Part shown: positions 32,702 to 39,825 of the stretch, one piece after another
Layout of the letters: every line of letters begins with the position of its first letter
How positions within the stretch are numbered: the first letter of the stretch is position 1
Assembly (NCBI RefSeq): GCF_026625565.1
Contig: NZ_CP112998.1
Location: forward strand, 1,242,501 to 1,306,500
DNA length: 64,000 bases
Direction of reading: 5' to 3'
From: Dyadobacter pollutisoli
Lineage (GTDB): Bacteria > Bacteroidota > Bacteroidia > Cytophagales > Spirosomataceae
Program-made: the position numbers and the translations under genes
The notes under the pieces: generated by a model
Told to the model about the DNA's origin: nothing
Database searches by the model: none
What the model saw: only the letters and a program-made list of their open reading frames with translations

Positions 32702-32944
32702 ATGGATCAACTAGCCGAATTTGTAAAAAGCAGAAGGAAGCAATTGGGTCTTACTCAGGGAGAATTTGCCGACAAAGCTGGGGTTGCACTTACTGTAATT
32801 GCACTTACTGTAATCCGGAAAATCGAACAAGGCAAAGAAAACCTTAACTTATCCAAAGTCAATCATGTATTAAGTATGTTTGGCCATGTATTGACACCTA
32901 CTGATGCAAAAGATCCAAACAGGTTCAGTAAAATACAACTCTAA
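32702..32944 (+). CDS. HipB-like XRE protein with duplicated recognition-helix segment
   Basis: The ATG at 32702 gives an 80-residue XRE/HipB-like antitoxin (MDQLAEFVKSRRKQLGLTQG). A 15-nt tandem duplication (GCACTTACTGTAATT, then GCACTTACTGTAATC) repeats ALTVI inside the second or recognition helix (GVALTVIALTVIRKIEQG). Normal relatives read GVALTVIRKIEQGKENLNL. Five extra residues here would displace the recognition helix, so DNA binding is probably lost. No HipA-like toxin gene follows. The downstream sequence is an IS1595 remnant that may have replaced it. Confidence 0.75.
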   Translation: MDQLAEFVKSRRKQLGLTQGEFADKAGVALTVIALTVIRKIEQGKENLNLSKVNHVLSMFGHVLTPTDAKDPNRFSKIQL

Positions 32945-33221
32945 GCTTACTGCTCCTTGCCAAGGATCGAAAGAATTTGCGCCGTTCCAAAATCTTGTAA
33001 AAGTTTAGTTATTAATAGGAATAAACCTACCAAATCGACAGTTTCTTTGATTTTTGTACCGAATTTGTACCGTTATTTTATCAACGATCTGTTTTTCAAT
33101 TAACTACACTTTCTGTATCGGGAAGTAATAAGTAGCCATAAATATATATTAACAAGCATATGTAAAATTCAGCCGGGGGACTATCGGATCTACCGTTTTG
33201 ACTATCAAAATATGCTTGGAT

Positions 33222-33258
33222 TGGCTATTCCGGAGCCCTCTTTGCCCCGGAATAGCCA
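33222..33258. repeat. 12-bp inverted repeat at the edge of an IS1595 remnant
   Basis: TGGCTATTCCGG (33222-33233) pairs with CCGGAATAGCCA (33247-33258) around 13 nt. It directly precedes the readable transposase fragment and may mark an insertion or a terminator. Confidence 0.55.
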
Positions 33259-33754
33259 CACGGTCGAAGTAGATGAAACCAATGTTAGCGGCCAAGATGA
33301 TGAAGCACTGGGGACGTAACGAATGGAAGAAAAAACTAGTGGTTACAGGTATTGAGAAAAAGGACGCGGCATTTCTAGAATGTACGGAAAAGTCATTCAA
33401 ACGGCTGAGAAGAAGAACCTTAAACCCTTTATGATGGAGAGCATTCACCCAAAGGCACATATTCGTGCTGACGGGTGGCCGGGATATAGAGGACTAAAAA
33501 AGGAATTCCCAAACTTAATCCACGAGAAGTCAGGGAAAAAAGGGAAGATTTTCCCGCAATTACATTGGGCAATAATGATGTTTAATGCCTGGTTAAGAGG
33601 GATGCATCATTCTGTCGACTATTTGCAAGCCTATATCAATGAATATACCTATCGATTTAACAGGCACAAAATGAAGGAGGGAATATTCGAAAATCTAATG
33701 ATCCGAATGGTTGCTAAGCCTCCGTTTATGTATAAGATGGTTATTAATCAGTAG
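33259..33754 (+). pseudogene. IS1595-family transposase remnant
   Basis: The frame starting HTVEVDETNVSGQ keeps the first catalytic Asp-Glu-Thr of IS1595 (ISXO2-like) transposases. It then stops, shifts through KHWGRNEWKKKLVVTGIEKK, and continues from 33380 as MYGKVIQTAEKKNLKPFMME, HIRADGWPGYRGLKKEFPN, WLRGMHHSVDYLQAYINEYT. The N-terminal zinc-ribbon part and terminal repeats are missing. It is not active and lies directly downstream of the orphan HipB-like gene. Confidence 0.8.
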
Positions 33755-33836
33755 CCTAATTCAATAAAATTAAATAGTATGGGCTTCTCAAACTTGAGTA
33801 AATTAATAACGGCATGAAATAGATACACCGTCCATT

Positions 33837-35063
33837 TCATGCCAGCCTTGTATTTATCAAATCTATTTCTGGCTGACTTATACCGTATTCTTTTGCCAAG
33901 GTCTTCCACTGCCCCAAGGCAGCCTTTGTTTGTGCAATAATTTCATTTACAAGAGCTTTGGACAAACCCGCTTCAATACCTAGCTTTATAAGCTGCTTGT
34001 CGCCGGGATTTCTTCCTTCTCCCATTACCATTGTGCTTTGTTCTCCCCCAGGTCCATTAGAAAACGTCAGATCATAAGCTGGCGATAACTTCCATTCCCC
34101 TTTATCATCCATCAGAAAACTGAAATTTTTGGCATGGTCATCACGGTTATGGGCCAGGACATTGAATACAGCCAGTCTATACATTTTCTCAACCTCACGG
34201 ATGTCTTTCGTAAGCCGACCAGTAAGCGTCAGTAAATCTTCATAATCTAATGATGGTGTCCGAAAATCACTATGCAATAACCCGCTTACCGTATGCATGT
34301 GATATCTTTTAATACCATCCCGGTCAAAGCGTTTTGCTGCAAAATATCCGCATCCTTTGCTAGCAGCAAATAAATGAGCGTCTGACATTACAACGCCTGC
34401 CTCTCTTGCCATCAGGGCATAAACGTATTCAATAGCACCGGAATCAAGTCCGTCCTGAGAATTTGGGAACTTGATCAGCCAGGGCTCAAATCTATCGGCG
34501 AGTTGCTTTGCACCATGGGTTATATTCTGGCGGGTCTCATCAACCCCTATGAGCGCTTTGGGTCTTGCCCCGGCAGATGATCCATTTAGAGAAAGTAGCT
34601 CCTGAATGATCTTTTCTGAACTTCCTGTAAGAACTTCACCGGCGTGCTGAGCAAGTTGATCCAGATCAATAAAGCTATCTTCTATATCAGACGGACTATG
34701 ATCCGGTTCATATACTAAGGCTCCCATTCCGTGAAATCCCACATGTGCCAAACGATCCAGTGGAGTAATATCTGACGGCAATATGTTTTGAGAACGCGCA
34801 AGGCGGTCAAATAGTAAACGACCCCAGCCATCGGGTAGGCTATCGCTAAAAACACCCGCCAATCCTGCGAAAGGTCTTGTTTCAAAAGCGGTAACGCCTG
34901 TTTTGAGAGGCAATCGTAAAGGAGAAATCTCCAATCCTCTTTGAATGAATGAAGCCTCATATTCAAAATAAATGGTGTGGTCGCGAATAGCCAAACGCCC
35001 AACCGGAAGAATTTCGCTGCCGAAATCCAATCTTACTTTGAGTTCTGTGGTAAGCCGTTTCAT
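33837..35063 (-). CDS. hipA: HipA-family serine/threonine kinase toxin
   Basis: The 408-residue protein matches HipA: the N-terminal subdomain (GVFSDSLPDGWGRLLFDRLA), the P-loop with the auto-phosphorylated serine (SLNGSSAGARPKALI), a lysine strand (WLIKFPNSQDG, FAAKRFDRDG), and the catalytic loop NVLAHNRDDHAKNFSF with Asp-Asp-His-x-Lys-Asn. HipA toxins phosphorylate aminoacyl-tRNA synthetases (GltX for E. coli HipA) and induce dormancy. The start codon overlaps the stop of the upstream hipB gene by 4 nt, the usual coupled antitoxin-toxin order. All catalytic motifs appear intact. Confidence 0.9.
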   Translation of the reverse strand: MKRLTTELKVRLDFGSEILPVGRLAIRDHTIYFEYEASFIQRGLEISPLRLPLKTGVTAFETRPFAGLAGVFSDSLPDGWGRLLFDRLARSQNILPSDITPLDRLAHVGFHGMGALVYEPDHSPSDIEDSFIDLDQLAQHAGEVLTGSSEKIIQELLSLNGSSAGARPKALIGVDETRQNITHGAKQLADRFEPWLIKFPNSQDGLDSGAIEYVYALMAREAGVVMSDAHLFAASKGCGYFAAKRFDRDGIKRYHMHTVSGLLHSDFRTPSLDYEDLLTLTGRLTKDIREVEKMYRLAVFNVLAHNRDDHAKNFSFLMDDKGEWKLSPAYDLTFSNGPGGEQSTMVMGEGRNPGDKQLIKLGIEAGLSKALVNEIIAQTKAALGQWKTLAKEYGISQPEIDLINTRLA

Positions 35064-35365
35064 TTGCGACGACCTCGTTTACGGATTGAAGTCTCTTCCT
35101 TCAACACTTCATCAATAGAAGAAAATGCTGGTTTTACAGGCTTGATAGCCTCAATCACTTCCTCGATGCCGCCTACAACCAAAAGGAGCCTAAGGAATGA
35201 CTCTAAAGAGATGACCCCTTTCTGCTCAAATTTTCTTAGAGTTGGTAGTGCAACGCCTGAACGCTCTGCCAAACCTTCCTGAGTAAGGCCCGCACTTAGA
35301 CGCCTGGATCGCACGTTCTCTGCAAGCTTACGAAGCGCCTTTGACGGCGATATAAGTGTTATCAT
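35060..35365 (-). CDS. hipB: HipB-type antitoxin
   Basis: The 101-residue protein is an XRE helix-turn-helix DNA-binding protein (NVRSRRLSAGLTQEGLAERS, GVALPTLRKFEQKG) with a basic C-terminus (RKRGRRK). It precedes hipA with a 4-nt overlap. HipB neutralises HipA and represses the pair. A 6-bp inverted repeat AATAGT-TAAT-ACTATT lies just upstream (35392-35407) and is a plausible operator. Confidence 0.88.
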   Translation of the reverse strand: MITLISPSKALRKLAENVRSRRLSAGLTQEGLAERSGVALPTLRKFEQKGVISLESFLRLLLVVGGIEEVIEAIKPVKPAFSSIDEVLKEETSIRKRGRRK

Positions 35366-35391
35366 TGTAGTACCTATCGCTATTTTAACCT

Positions 35392-35407
35392 AATAGTTAA
35401 TACTATT
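35392..35407. promoter_or_regulatory. Candidate HipB operator
   Basis: AATAGT and ACTATT flank TAAT, 27 nt upstream of the hipB start. The site overlaps AT-rich promoter-like sequence, consistent with autorepression. Confidence 0.5.
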
Positions 35408-35518
35408 GTATCACAAATATAGTTAATTGAAAGCTAAGAATGCCTTACTTAGATGGTTTTAAGTTAAAATTATCAGTATTAGATCCTGGTTTTAAACAAT
35501 GGCTAATGACCTTTGCTC

Positions 35519-35609
35519 CCATTTGTTGCAAGTCAATTGAGGTATTGACAGCGCTAGATGCTCAAGGTGGCAAACAAAACAAGTGAATGCCACCTATACC
35601 CTAAATGTT
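35519..35609 (+). repeat. About 90-bp dispersed repeat, copy 1
   Basis: From CCATTTGTT through AGTCAATTGA, TTGACAGCGCTAGATGCTCA and a closing TATACCCTAAAT, this stretch is nearly the same as 55861-55952, 20 kb away. Both copies can be read as SIEVLTALDAQGG before a stop, but flanking frames differ by one base, so it is a shared remnant of unknown origin. Confidence 0.75.
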
Positions 35610-35760
35610 AGTCCATATTGATCTATGGCACAGGAACTTACAAAATGAACTTCGTGATTATTCAGGTTCTTGAGGCATAATAAGTTGGATACACGCTTGT
35701 TGTTGGAAAAGCGTGTACATCCATTTATAGTTTCTCGCATCAATCATAATTGCTGTGCGT
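35610..35760. other. Intergenic, nothing recognised
   Basis: No gene or clear structural element was seen between the dispersed repeat and the tRNA-associated site. Confidence 0.4.
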
Positions 35761-35793
35761 TATGTCACAATTATCTGATAAATATGTGACATA
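35761..35793. repeat. 9-bp inverted repeat beside the tRNA fragment
   Basis: TATGTCACA (35761-35769) and TGTGACATA (35785-35793) flank 15 nt, 25 nt upstream of the tRNA 3' fragment. It could be an integrase arm site or regulator site. Confidence 0.5.
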
Positions 35794-35817
35794 CGAGACG
35801 CCAAGTTATTTGAATCA

Positions 35818-35864
35818 ACGGACTCATAATCGGTAGGTGCCTGGTTCGATTCCAGGTGGGTACA
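35818..35864 (+). tRNA. 3' half of a CAT-anticodon tRNA (partial; probable attachment site)
   Basis: An anticodon loop CTCATAA (35823-35829), a variable loop, a perfect 5-bp T-stem with loop TTCGATT (CCTGG / CCAGG, 35840-35856), the 3' acceptor strand TGGGTAC and discriminator A (35864) are present. The matching 5' acceptor, D-arm and a sound 5' anticodon stem are missing. A tRNA 3' half followed by its own terminator is what remains at the far end of an integrated genomic island. Confidence 0.75.
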
Positions 35865-35874
35865 CTTGAAAATC

Positions 35875-35912
35875 AAGGACTTAGCGAATTTCGCTAAGTC
35901 CTTTTTCTTTTA
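35875..35912 (+). terminator. tRNA-type intrinsic terminator
   Basis: AAGGACTTAGCGA (35875-35887) and TCGCTAAGTCCTT (35891-35903) form a 13-bp stem with a 3-nt loop, followed by TTTCTTTT. It follows the tRNA fragment by 10 nt. Confidence 0.88.
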
Positions 35913-36228
35913 CGTGCAATACAAATTTGTTTATTAGTGCAATAGCGGTAGTGTGCAGTGATGCATTTTTATTCCACGAATATTTTTTGCGATTCGTTAA
36001 AATACTCCTAATGGATTATTGATAAGAAAATTTCTGAAATAAGACACCGCTGATAACAGTCACTAATCTTTAAAAATTTTTGCCAGGTTCTTATCAGACG
36101 CCATACCTGGCGCACTCGACTTTTAGAATAATCTTTCGGCTAAATTTTCAACATTCAACTTGCTCGTTATTTCAAATTGTTCACTGAACGCGAACTAGCG
36201 AATAAAACGAACAAACTATTCTGCCGGA
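35913..36228. other. Intergenic, no gene recognised
   Basis: AT-rich sequence between the tRNA-associated terminator and the hairpin cluster. No supported frame or motif was seen. Confidence 0.4.
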
Positions 36229-36298
36229 AAGTGGGAGTGCAGCATATCTGGCATTAAAAATGGCTATTTTTAATGCCAGATATGCTGCACTCCCACTT
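36229..36298. repeat. 70-bp hairpin: 33-bp perfect arms, 4-nt loop
   Basis: The arm 36229-36261 (AAGTGGGAGTGCAGCATATC...) is the exact reverse complement of 36266-36298, with loop GGCT. Perfect pairing over 33 bp is far beyond a normal terminator. The inner part CATTAAAAAT resembles the nearby operator-like repeats. Confidence 0.95.
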
Positions 36299-36316
36299 CA
36301 TAGATGTCAACTTTAA

Positions 36317-36352
36317 CACTAACATTAAAATAACGAATTTTTAATGTTAGTG
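36317..36352. promoter_or_regulatory. Operator-like palindrome A upstream of fic
   Basis: CACTAACATTAAAA (36317-36330) and TTTTAATGTTAGTG (36339-36352) are perfect 14-bp arms with an 8-nt centre. Its 32-bp core recurs at 36391-36422 with only three differences. Confidence 0.65.
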
Positions 36353-36390
36353 CGGTGCTTATGCAATACAATTAAGGCCACAATTACTTG

Positions 36391-36422
36391 CTAACATTAA
36401 AATAACCGATTTTTAATGTTAA
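36391..36422. promoter_or_regulatory. Operator-like palindrome B upstream of fic
   Basis: TAACATTAAAA (36392-36402) and TTTTAATGTTA (36411-36421) pair around 8 nt. It starts 72 bp after copy A and ends 57 nt before the fic start. Two such copies suit binding of a dimeric repressor to the fic promoter. Confidence 0.65.
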
Positions 36423-36478
36423 ATCATTCTGCCTATATTTGATAATCTTACTGACTTATAAATTGATATTACCCAACT

Positions 36479-37600
36479 ATGCCCTATACCCTTAATCCTG
36501 ACCGGGCTCAGCCCTGGAATGGGCTTCCGGAACTCCCTATCGGAGAGGAGCACTATAAGACATTAGATGTCTACGAACAACTGGTAAACTCCAAAGCTGC
36601 GATCGCACGATTACAAGGTAGAAGTGCCGCTATACCAAATCAGGGAATGTTGATCAATACAATCAGTCTGCAGGAAGCCAAGGCTTCAAGTGCAGTAGAA
36701 AACATTTTCACAACAGACGATGAGCTATACAAGGCATTCAGTGATAACCCCAATCAGGTTCAACAGGGACCATCCAAGGAGGTTTTACATTATCGGGAAT
36801 CTTTATGGGAAGGGTATCATTATTTAAAACAATCCCGTACATTCAACAGGGAGTATCTTGAATTAATCTATAAAAAAATTACAGGAGAAACTGATGGAAT
36901 ACGTAAACCTTTTGCGCAAATATATATCAAGCAGGGAGGAACAGGTCCAAATGCCGGGACCGCCATCTACACGCCTCCCCGTGGAGCTGGTATAGTGGAA
37001 GCTAAAATTGATAATCTGTTGCTATTTATGAATGACGATGATCAATTTAATACTGACCCTTTGATTAAAATGGCCATAGGACATCTGCAGTTTGAAGCTA
37101 TCCATCCTTTCAGAGATGGAAACGGCAGAACAGGCAGGATTTTCAATATCCATTATCTTGTTGAAAAAGGATTGCTGGACCTTCCAATTCTATTTCTTAG
37201 CAAATATATACTGGAGCACAAGGAAGACTATTATCACGCACTCGCATCAGTTACGCAGAGAGCCTCCTGGCAAAACTGGATTATTTATATGCTTAAGGCT
37301 GTGGAGGTAACTGCCAATGACACGTATTATAAAATCAACGATATTATCTCTACAAAAGATGCAATACTTGACGAAGTGAGATCAGAAACGGACATAGCAC
37401 GTCCGGAAGCACTCGTTGACGTAATATTCACTAACCCATTCACAAAAGTCCGGCACTTTACCGAAAAAGGCATTTTTGCAGAAAACACAGCAAGATCATA
37501 CTTAAAAAAGTTAACAGATATGGGAATAGTTGAAATGAAGAGTATAGGAGGCAATCACTATTTTGTCAATCTGGAATTACATAGGATACTGTCCGAATAG
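36479..37600 (+). CDS. Fic-family adenylyltransferase (second)
   Basis: The 373-residue protein has the inhibitory motif SSAVENI (S-x-x-x-E-N, near residue 72), a conserved mid-region (IYIKQGGTGPNAGTAIYTPP), the catalytic core HPFRDGNGRTGR near residue 207, and a C-terminal winged helix (FTEKGIFAENTARSYLKKLT). This is a class II Fic enzyme of the SoFic-like type. It AMPylates itself or protein targets, and its own Glu limits activity. Two near-identical palindromes and a 70-bp hairpin stand upstream. Downstream, 91 nt away on the same strand, begins the nuclease gene. Confidence 0.9.
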   Translation: MPYTLNPDRAQPWNGLPELPIGEEHYKTLDVYEQLVNSKAAIARLQGRSAAIPNQGMLINTISLQEAKASSAVENIFTTDDELYKAFSDNPNQVQQGPSKEVLHYRESLWEGYHYLKQSRTFNREYLELIYKKITGETDGIRKPFAQIYIKQGGTGPNAGTAIYTPPRGAGIVEAKIDNLLLFMNDDDQFNTDPLIKMAIGHLQFEAIHPFRDGNGRTGRIFNIHYLVEKGLLDLPILFLSKYILEHKEDYYHALASVTQRASWQNWIIYMLKAVEVTANDTYYKINDIISTKDAILDEVRSETDIARPEALVDVIFTNPFTKVRHFTEKGIFAENTARSYLKKLTDMGIVEMKSIGGNHYFVNLELHRILSE

Positions 37601-37691
37601 CAGATAATTCAAACAATAATAATCGTGTGGCAATTCCCTGTCTTATTAGCACAAAGAAACCAACAAACCACTGTAAGCCCTTCAACTAAGC

Positions 37692-38351
37692 ATGAACAGA
37701 GCACAAAACTTTGACCTTTCAGTCGACGGAGCCCAGTGCCACGCAGATCGCCTAAAACTGGAAAGCCCTATTGAAACCTTATTCATTGATGCCTTTGAGA
37801 AATACGTATCGTCCAAGGTTGAAATCTATCCTCAACACGAAGTTCAGACGCCTTGGGGTATGTTTCGACTTGACTTCCTGCTTCAGCTTGGAGAAAAAAG
37901 AATTGCCATCGAATGCGACGGAAAAGATTTTCATGATGCTTACCGTGATGAGTGGCGGGACGCACTCATGCTGGGAAGCAATCTGACCGATAGTATTTAT
38001 CGTTTTAGAGGGAAAGACCTGTTCTGGAACGTCAACGACTGCGTTCATCTTATTTACTTTTACGATAAGGACCTGTTCAATTCCCGCTATCAATATAATT
38101 ATTCAAGACTCATCACAGAAGATTTACAAGAAAGGCTTGACGAAGATCCTTTTGTCGATCAGGAGACACATTGGATAGACTACGCCATCCGGGATGAGAA
38201 CAACAGAATGACTGGTATGGCAAACCTTGTCATCCATCGCAGGTGTCAGGCTGACAAAAAGGCTTTCTGGAATTCATTGTTTTCGATCGCAGAACAAAAT
38301 CACGGGGCCAGCATTGAACAACTTATTTCCCTTAAAGAGAGAAAGCCATAG
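37692..38351 (+). CDS. DUF559-type PD-(D/E)XK nuclease domain protein
   Basis: The 219-residue product contains an endonuclease fold with SPIETLFIDAF, then FRLDFLLQLGEKRIAIECDG and KDFH (residues about 56-80), giving the Asp ... Glu-x-Asp/Gly ... His pattern of DUF559/Vsr-like nucleases. A downstream Phe/Tyr/Asp-rich region follows (LIYFYDKDLFNSRYQYNYS). Such nucleases cut DNA and are frequent in mobile or defence genes. The frame ends with TAG at 38349-38351 but stays open in the same frame through 18 more codons into the zinc-finger/GNAT gene, so this may be the N-terminal half of a single 630-residue protein. Confidence 0.75.
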   Translation: MNRAQNFDLSVDGAQCHADRLKLESPIETLFIDAFEKYVSSKVEIYPQHEVQTPWGMFRLDFLLQLGEKRIAIECDGKDFHDAYRDEWRDALMLGSNLTDSIYRFRGKDLFWNVNDCVHLIYFYDKDLFNSRYQYNYSRLITEDLQERLDEDPFVDQETHWIDYAIRDENNRMTGMANLVIHRRCQADKKAFWNSLFSIAEQNHGASIEQLISLKERKP

Positions 38352-38405
38352 CAATTCGACCGATACAAGCAAAAGACAGTTACATTACAATCCGCTAAAT
38401 GTATT

Positions 38406-39587
38406 TTGGAATATATTCTCGACAGCCCCACACTTGAATTGTTATGGGCGATTCTAAACAGCTCGATTCGCCCGGCATCTCCATTGAAAGCAAGGGTTAC
38501 CTTCAATAATATCGTAAAGTTAGGATGGCTAACAGCATGCGATTTTGAGACCCTTTTCTATTGGCTGGATCCCAGACTTACGACGAGTGAATTTGACTCT
38601 TACAAAGTGTCAAGAATGCTTGGCATTCAATGGGAACGTTTTACATACCGCTCCCGGGTTGCTCAAAAAGAAATTTTTTGGCATCAGGGAATGCGAGCAA
38701 ACGACGTTGCACTATTTCTGATCCTGCTTGAGAAGATCGGCTTTGAATGTGACGCAAACTATTTGATTAATTTGCTAAAACCTAAGATTCTAGCGAAGGA
38801 AAATAAGGCGTTTACTCAAAGTGAGCTAGCCATTACAACGTTCGAGAAAAAGAGACACAAGCATGGTGAACTTTATCTATTAGCGGATTCAAAAAAGAAT
38901 TTGCCGCTTCAATCAAAAGTTGCAGGCCACCTAACTACCCGTTTAGGATACAGACTCGCAATGAAACAAAATGCAGATGGCCGCATTGTAAGTATACGCA
39001 TCAGCTCGCCCAAACAGCCCAGGGACATGCGAGAAACCCTGACGGTTCGTTGCGCTGACTGTGGCGAAGTTTGGGAAAAAGGAGACCCGGACTCCAGCTA
39101 TGCTCACAGACAGCAGCATAAAAAGAAAATGAGATATCTGGATCCTCAGCCTCACAGGCAGTATCTACGGGAAATGCAGACAGAGCAAATGCCAGCGCTT
39201 GTAACGTGGCGTTCGCCAGTCTGGAAACACAGGGAAATGCATAGCAGGGCGCTTGCATTCAAAAGGGAAATGCAATACGATTCTTTTCAATGGGCTGCGC
39301 CAGGCCAGCCAAGGGATATAGAGGCGGTGGGATATCTGGTGACAAATGATAAGGGAGCTATTATTGGTGCTTATTGTTTCAGGGAAAGAATTCGTCGCGA
39401 CCAAAGCAAACAATGGACGCTGGACTGGGTATGGATATGTCCCAAATACAGGAGAATGGGATTTTTAACAAAGCAATGGAAAAGTTTAAAAGACATGTTC
39501 GGCGATTTTGCGATAGAACCGCCTGTATCTGATTCCATGAAACGATTCCTTGAAAAACAAAAAGACACACATTTACTGAGTGTTTGA
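38406..39587 (+). CDS. ESCO/Eco1-like zinc-finger GNAT protein
   Basis: The 393-residue frame begins with TTG (no ATG is available near its start) and is in phase with the nuclease gene before it. Residues 1-200 are a helical region of no known family (KLGWLTACDFETLFYWLDPR). Residues 216-250 hold a C2H2-type finger, VRCADCGEVWEKG and AHRQQHKKKM, with the spacing of the zinc finger of Eco1/ESCO cohesin acetyltransferases. Residues 300-385 match a GNAT-like end (VGYLVTNDKGAIIGAYCF, WICPKYRRMGFLTKQW with the acetyl-CoA R-R-x-G loop). A bacterial role in modifying a partner protein or DNA-associated target is an inference. No ribosome-binding site precedes the TTG. Confidence 0.65.
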   Translation: MEYILDSPTLELLWAILNSSIRPASPLKARVTFNNIVKLGWLTACDFETLFYWLDPRLTTSEFDSYKVSRMLGIQWERFTYRSRVAQKEIFWHQGMRANDVALFLILLEKIGFECDANYLINLLKPKILAKENKAFTQSELAITTFEKKRHKHGELYLLADSKKNLPLQSKVAGHLTTRLGYRLAMKQNADGRIVSIRISSPKQPRDMRETLTVRCADCGEVWEKGDPDSSYAHRQQHKKKMRYLDPQPHRQYLREMQTEQMPALVTWRSPVWKHREMHSRALAFKREMQYDSFQWAAPGQPRDIEAVGYLVTNDKGAIIGAYCFRERIRRDQSKQWTLDWVWICPKYRRMGFLTKQWKSLKDMFGDFAIEPPVSDSMKRFLEKQKDTHLLSV

Positions 39588-39825
39588 TTAATCCCAACCA
39601 TTTACTCCCAGTACATCGAAGCTTTTTCTAACCAATACTTAAAAAATTACGGCAAATGCAACTTACTCTGTTTACCGTAGTCCCTTTGACACAGATCGAC
39701 TGAGCGTTGGCAGGATAAAATTTATCCACAGGAAATATGTAAAGAATAAAAGCAAAATCGGAGAAGACTCCATTAAAGCATTCGCACCAGATGACCGAAA
39801 TTTCTCTTAATTGAAGAGATTTTAG
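39588..39825. other. Intergenic region between convergent genes
   Basis: Besides the terminator at 39798-39823, TACGGCAAA near 39647 and TTTACCGTA near 39671 can pair with one mismatch. No gene is supported. Confidence 0.4.
39798..39823. terminator. Bidirectional terminator
   Basis: AAATTTCTCTT and AAGAGATTTT pair with a short loop between two convergent genes. A- and T-runs on the two sides suit termination from both directions. Confidence 0.6.

Noticed and set aside
35761..35793. Inverted repeat as the integrase core site
   Set aside because: It lies outside the tRNA sequence; cores normally overlap the tRNA 3' half. Kept only as a repeat.
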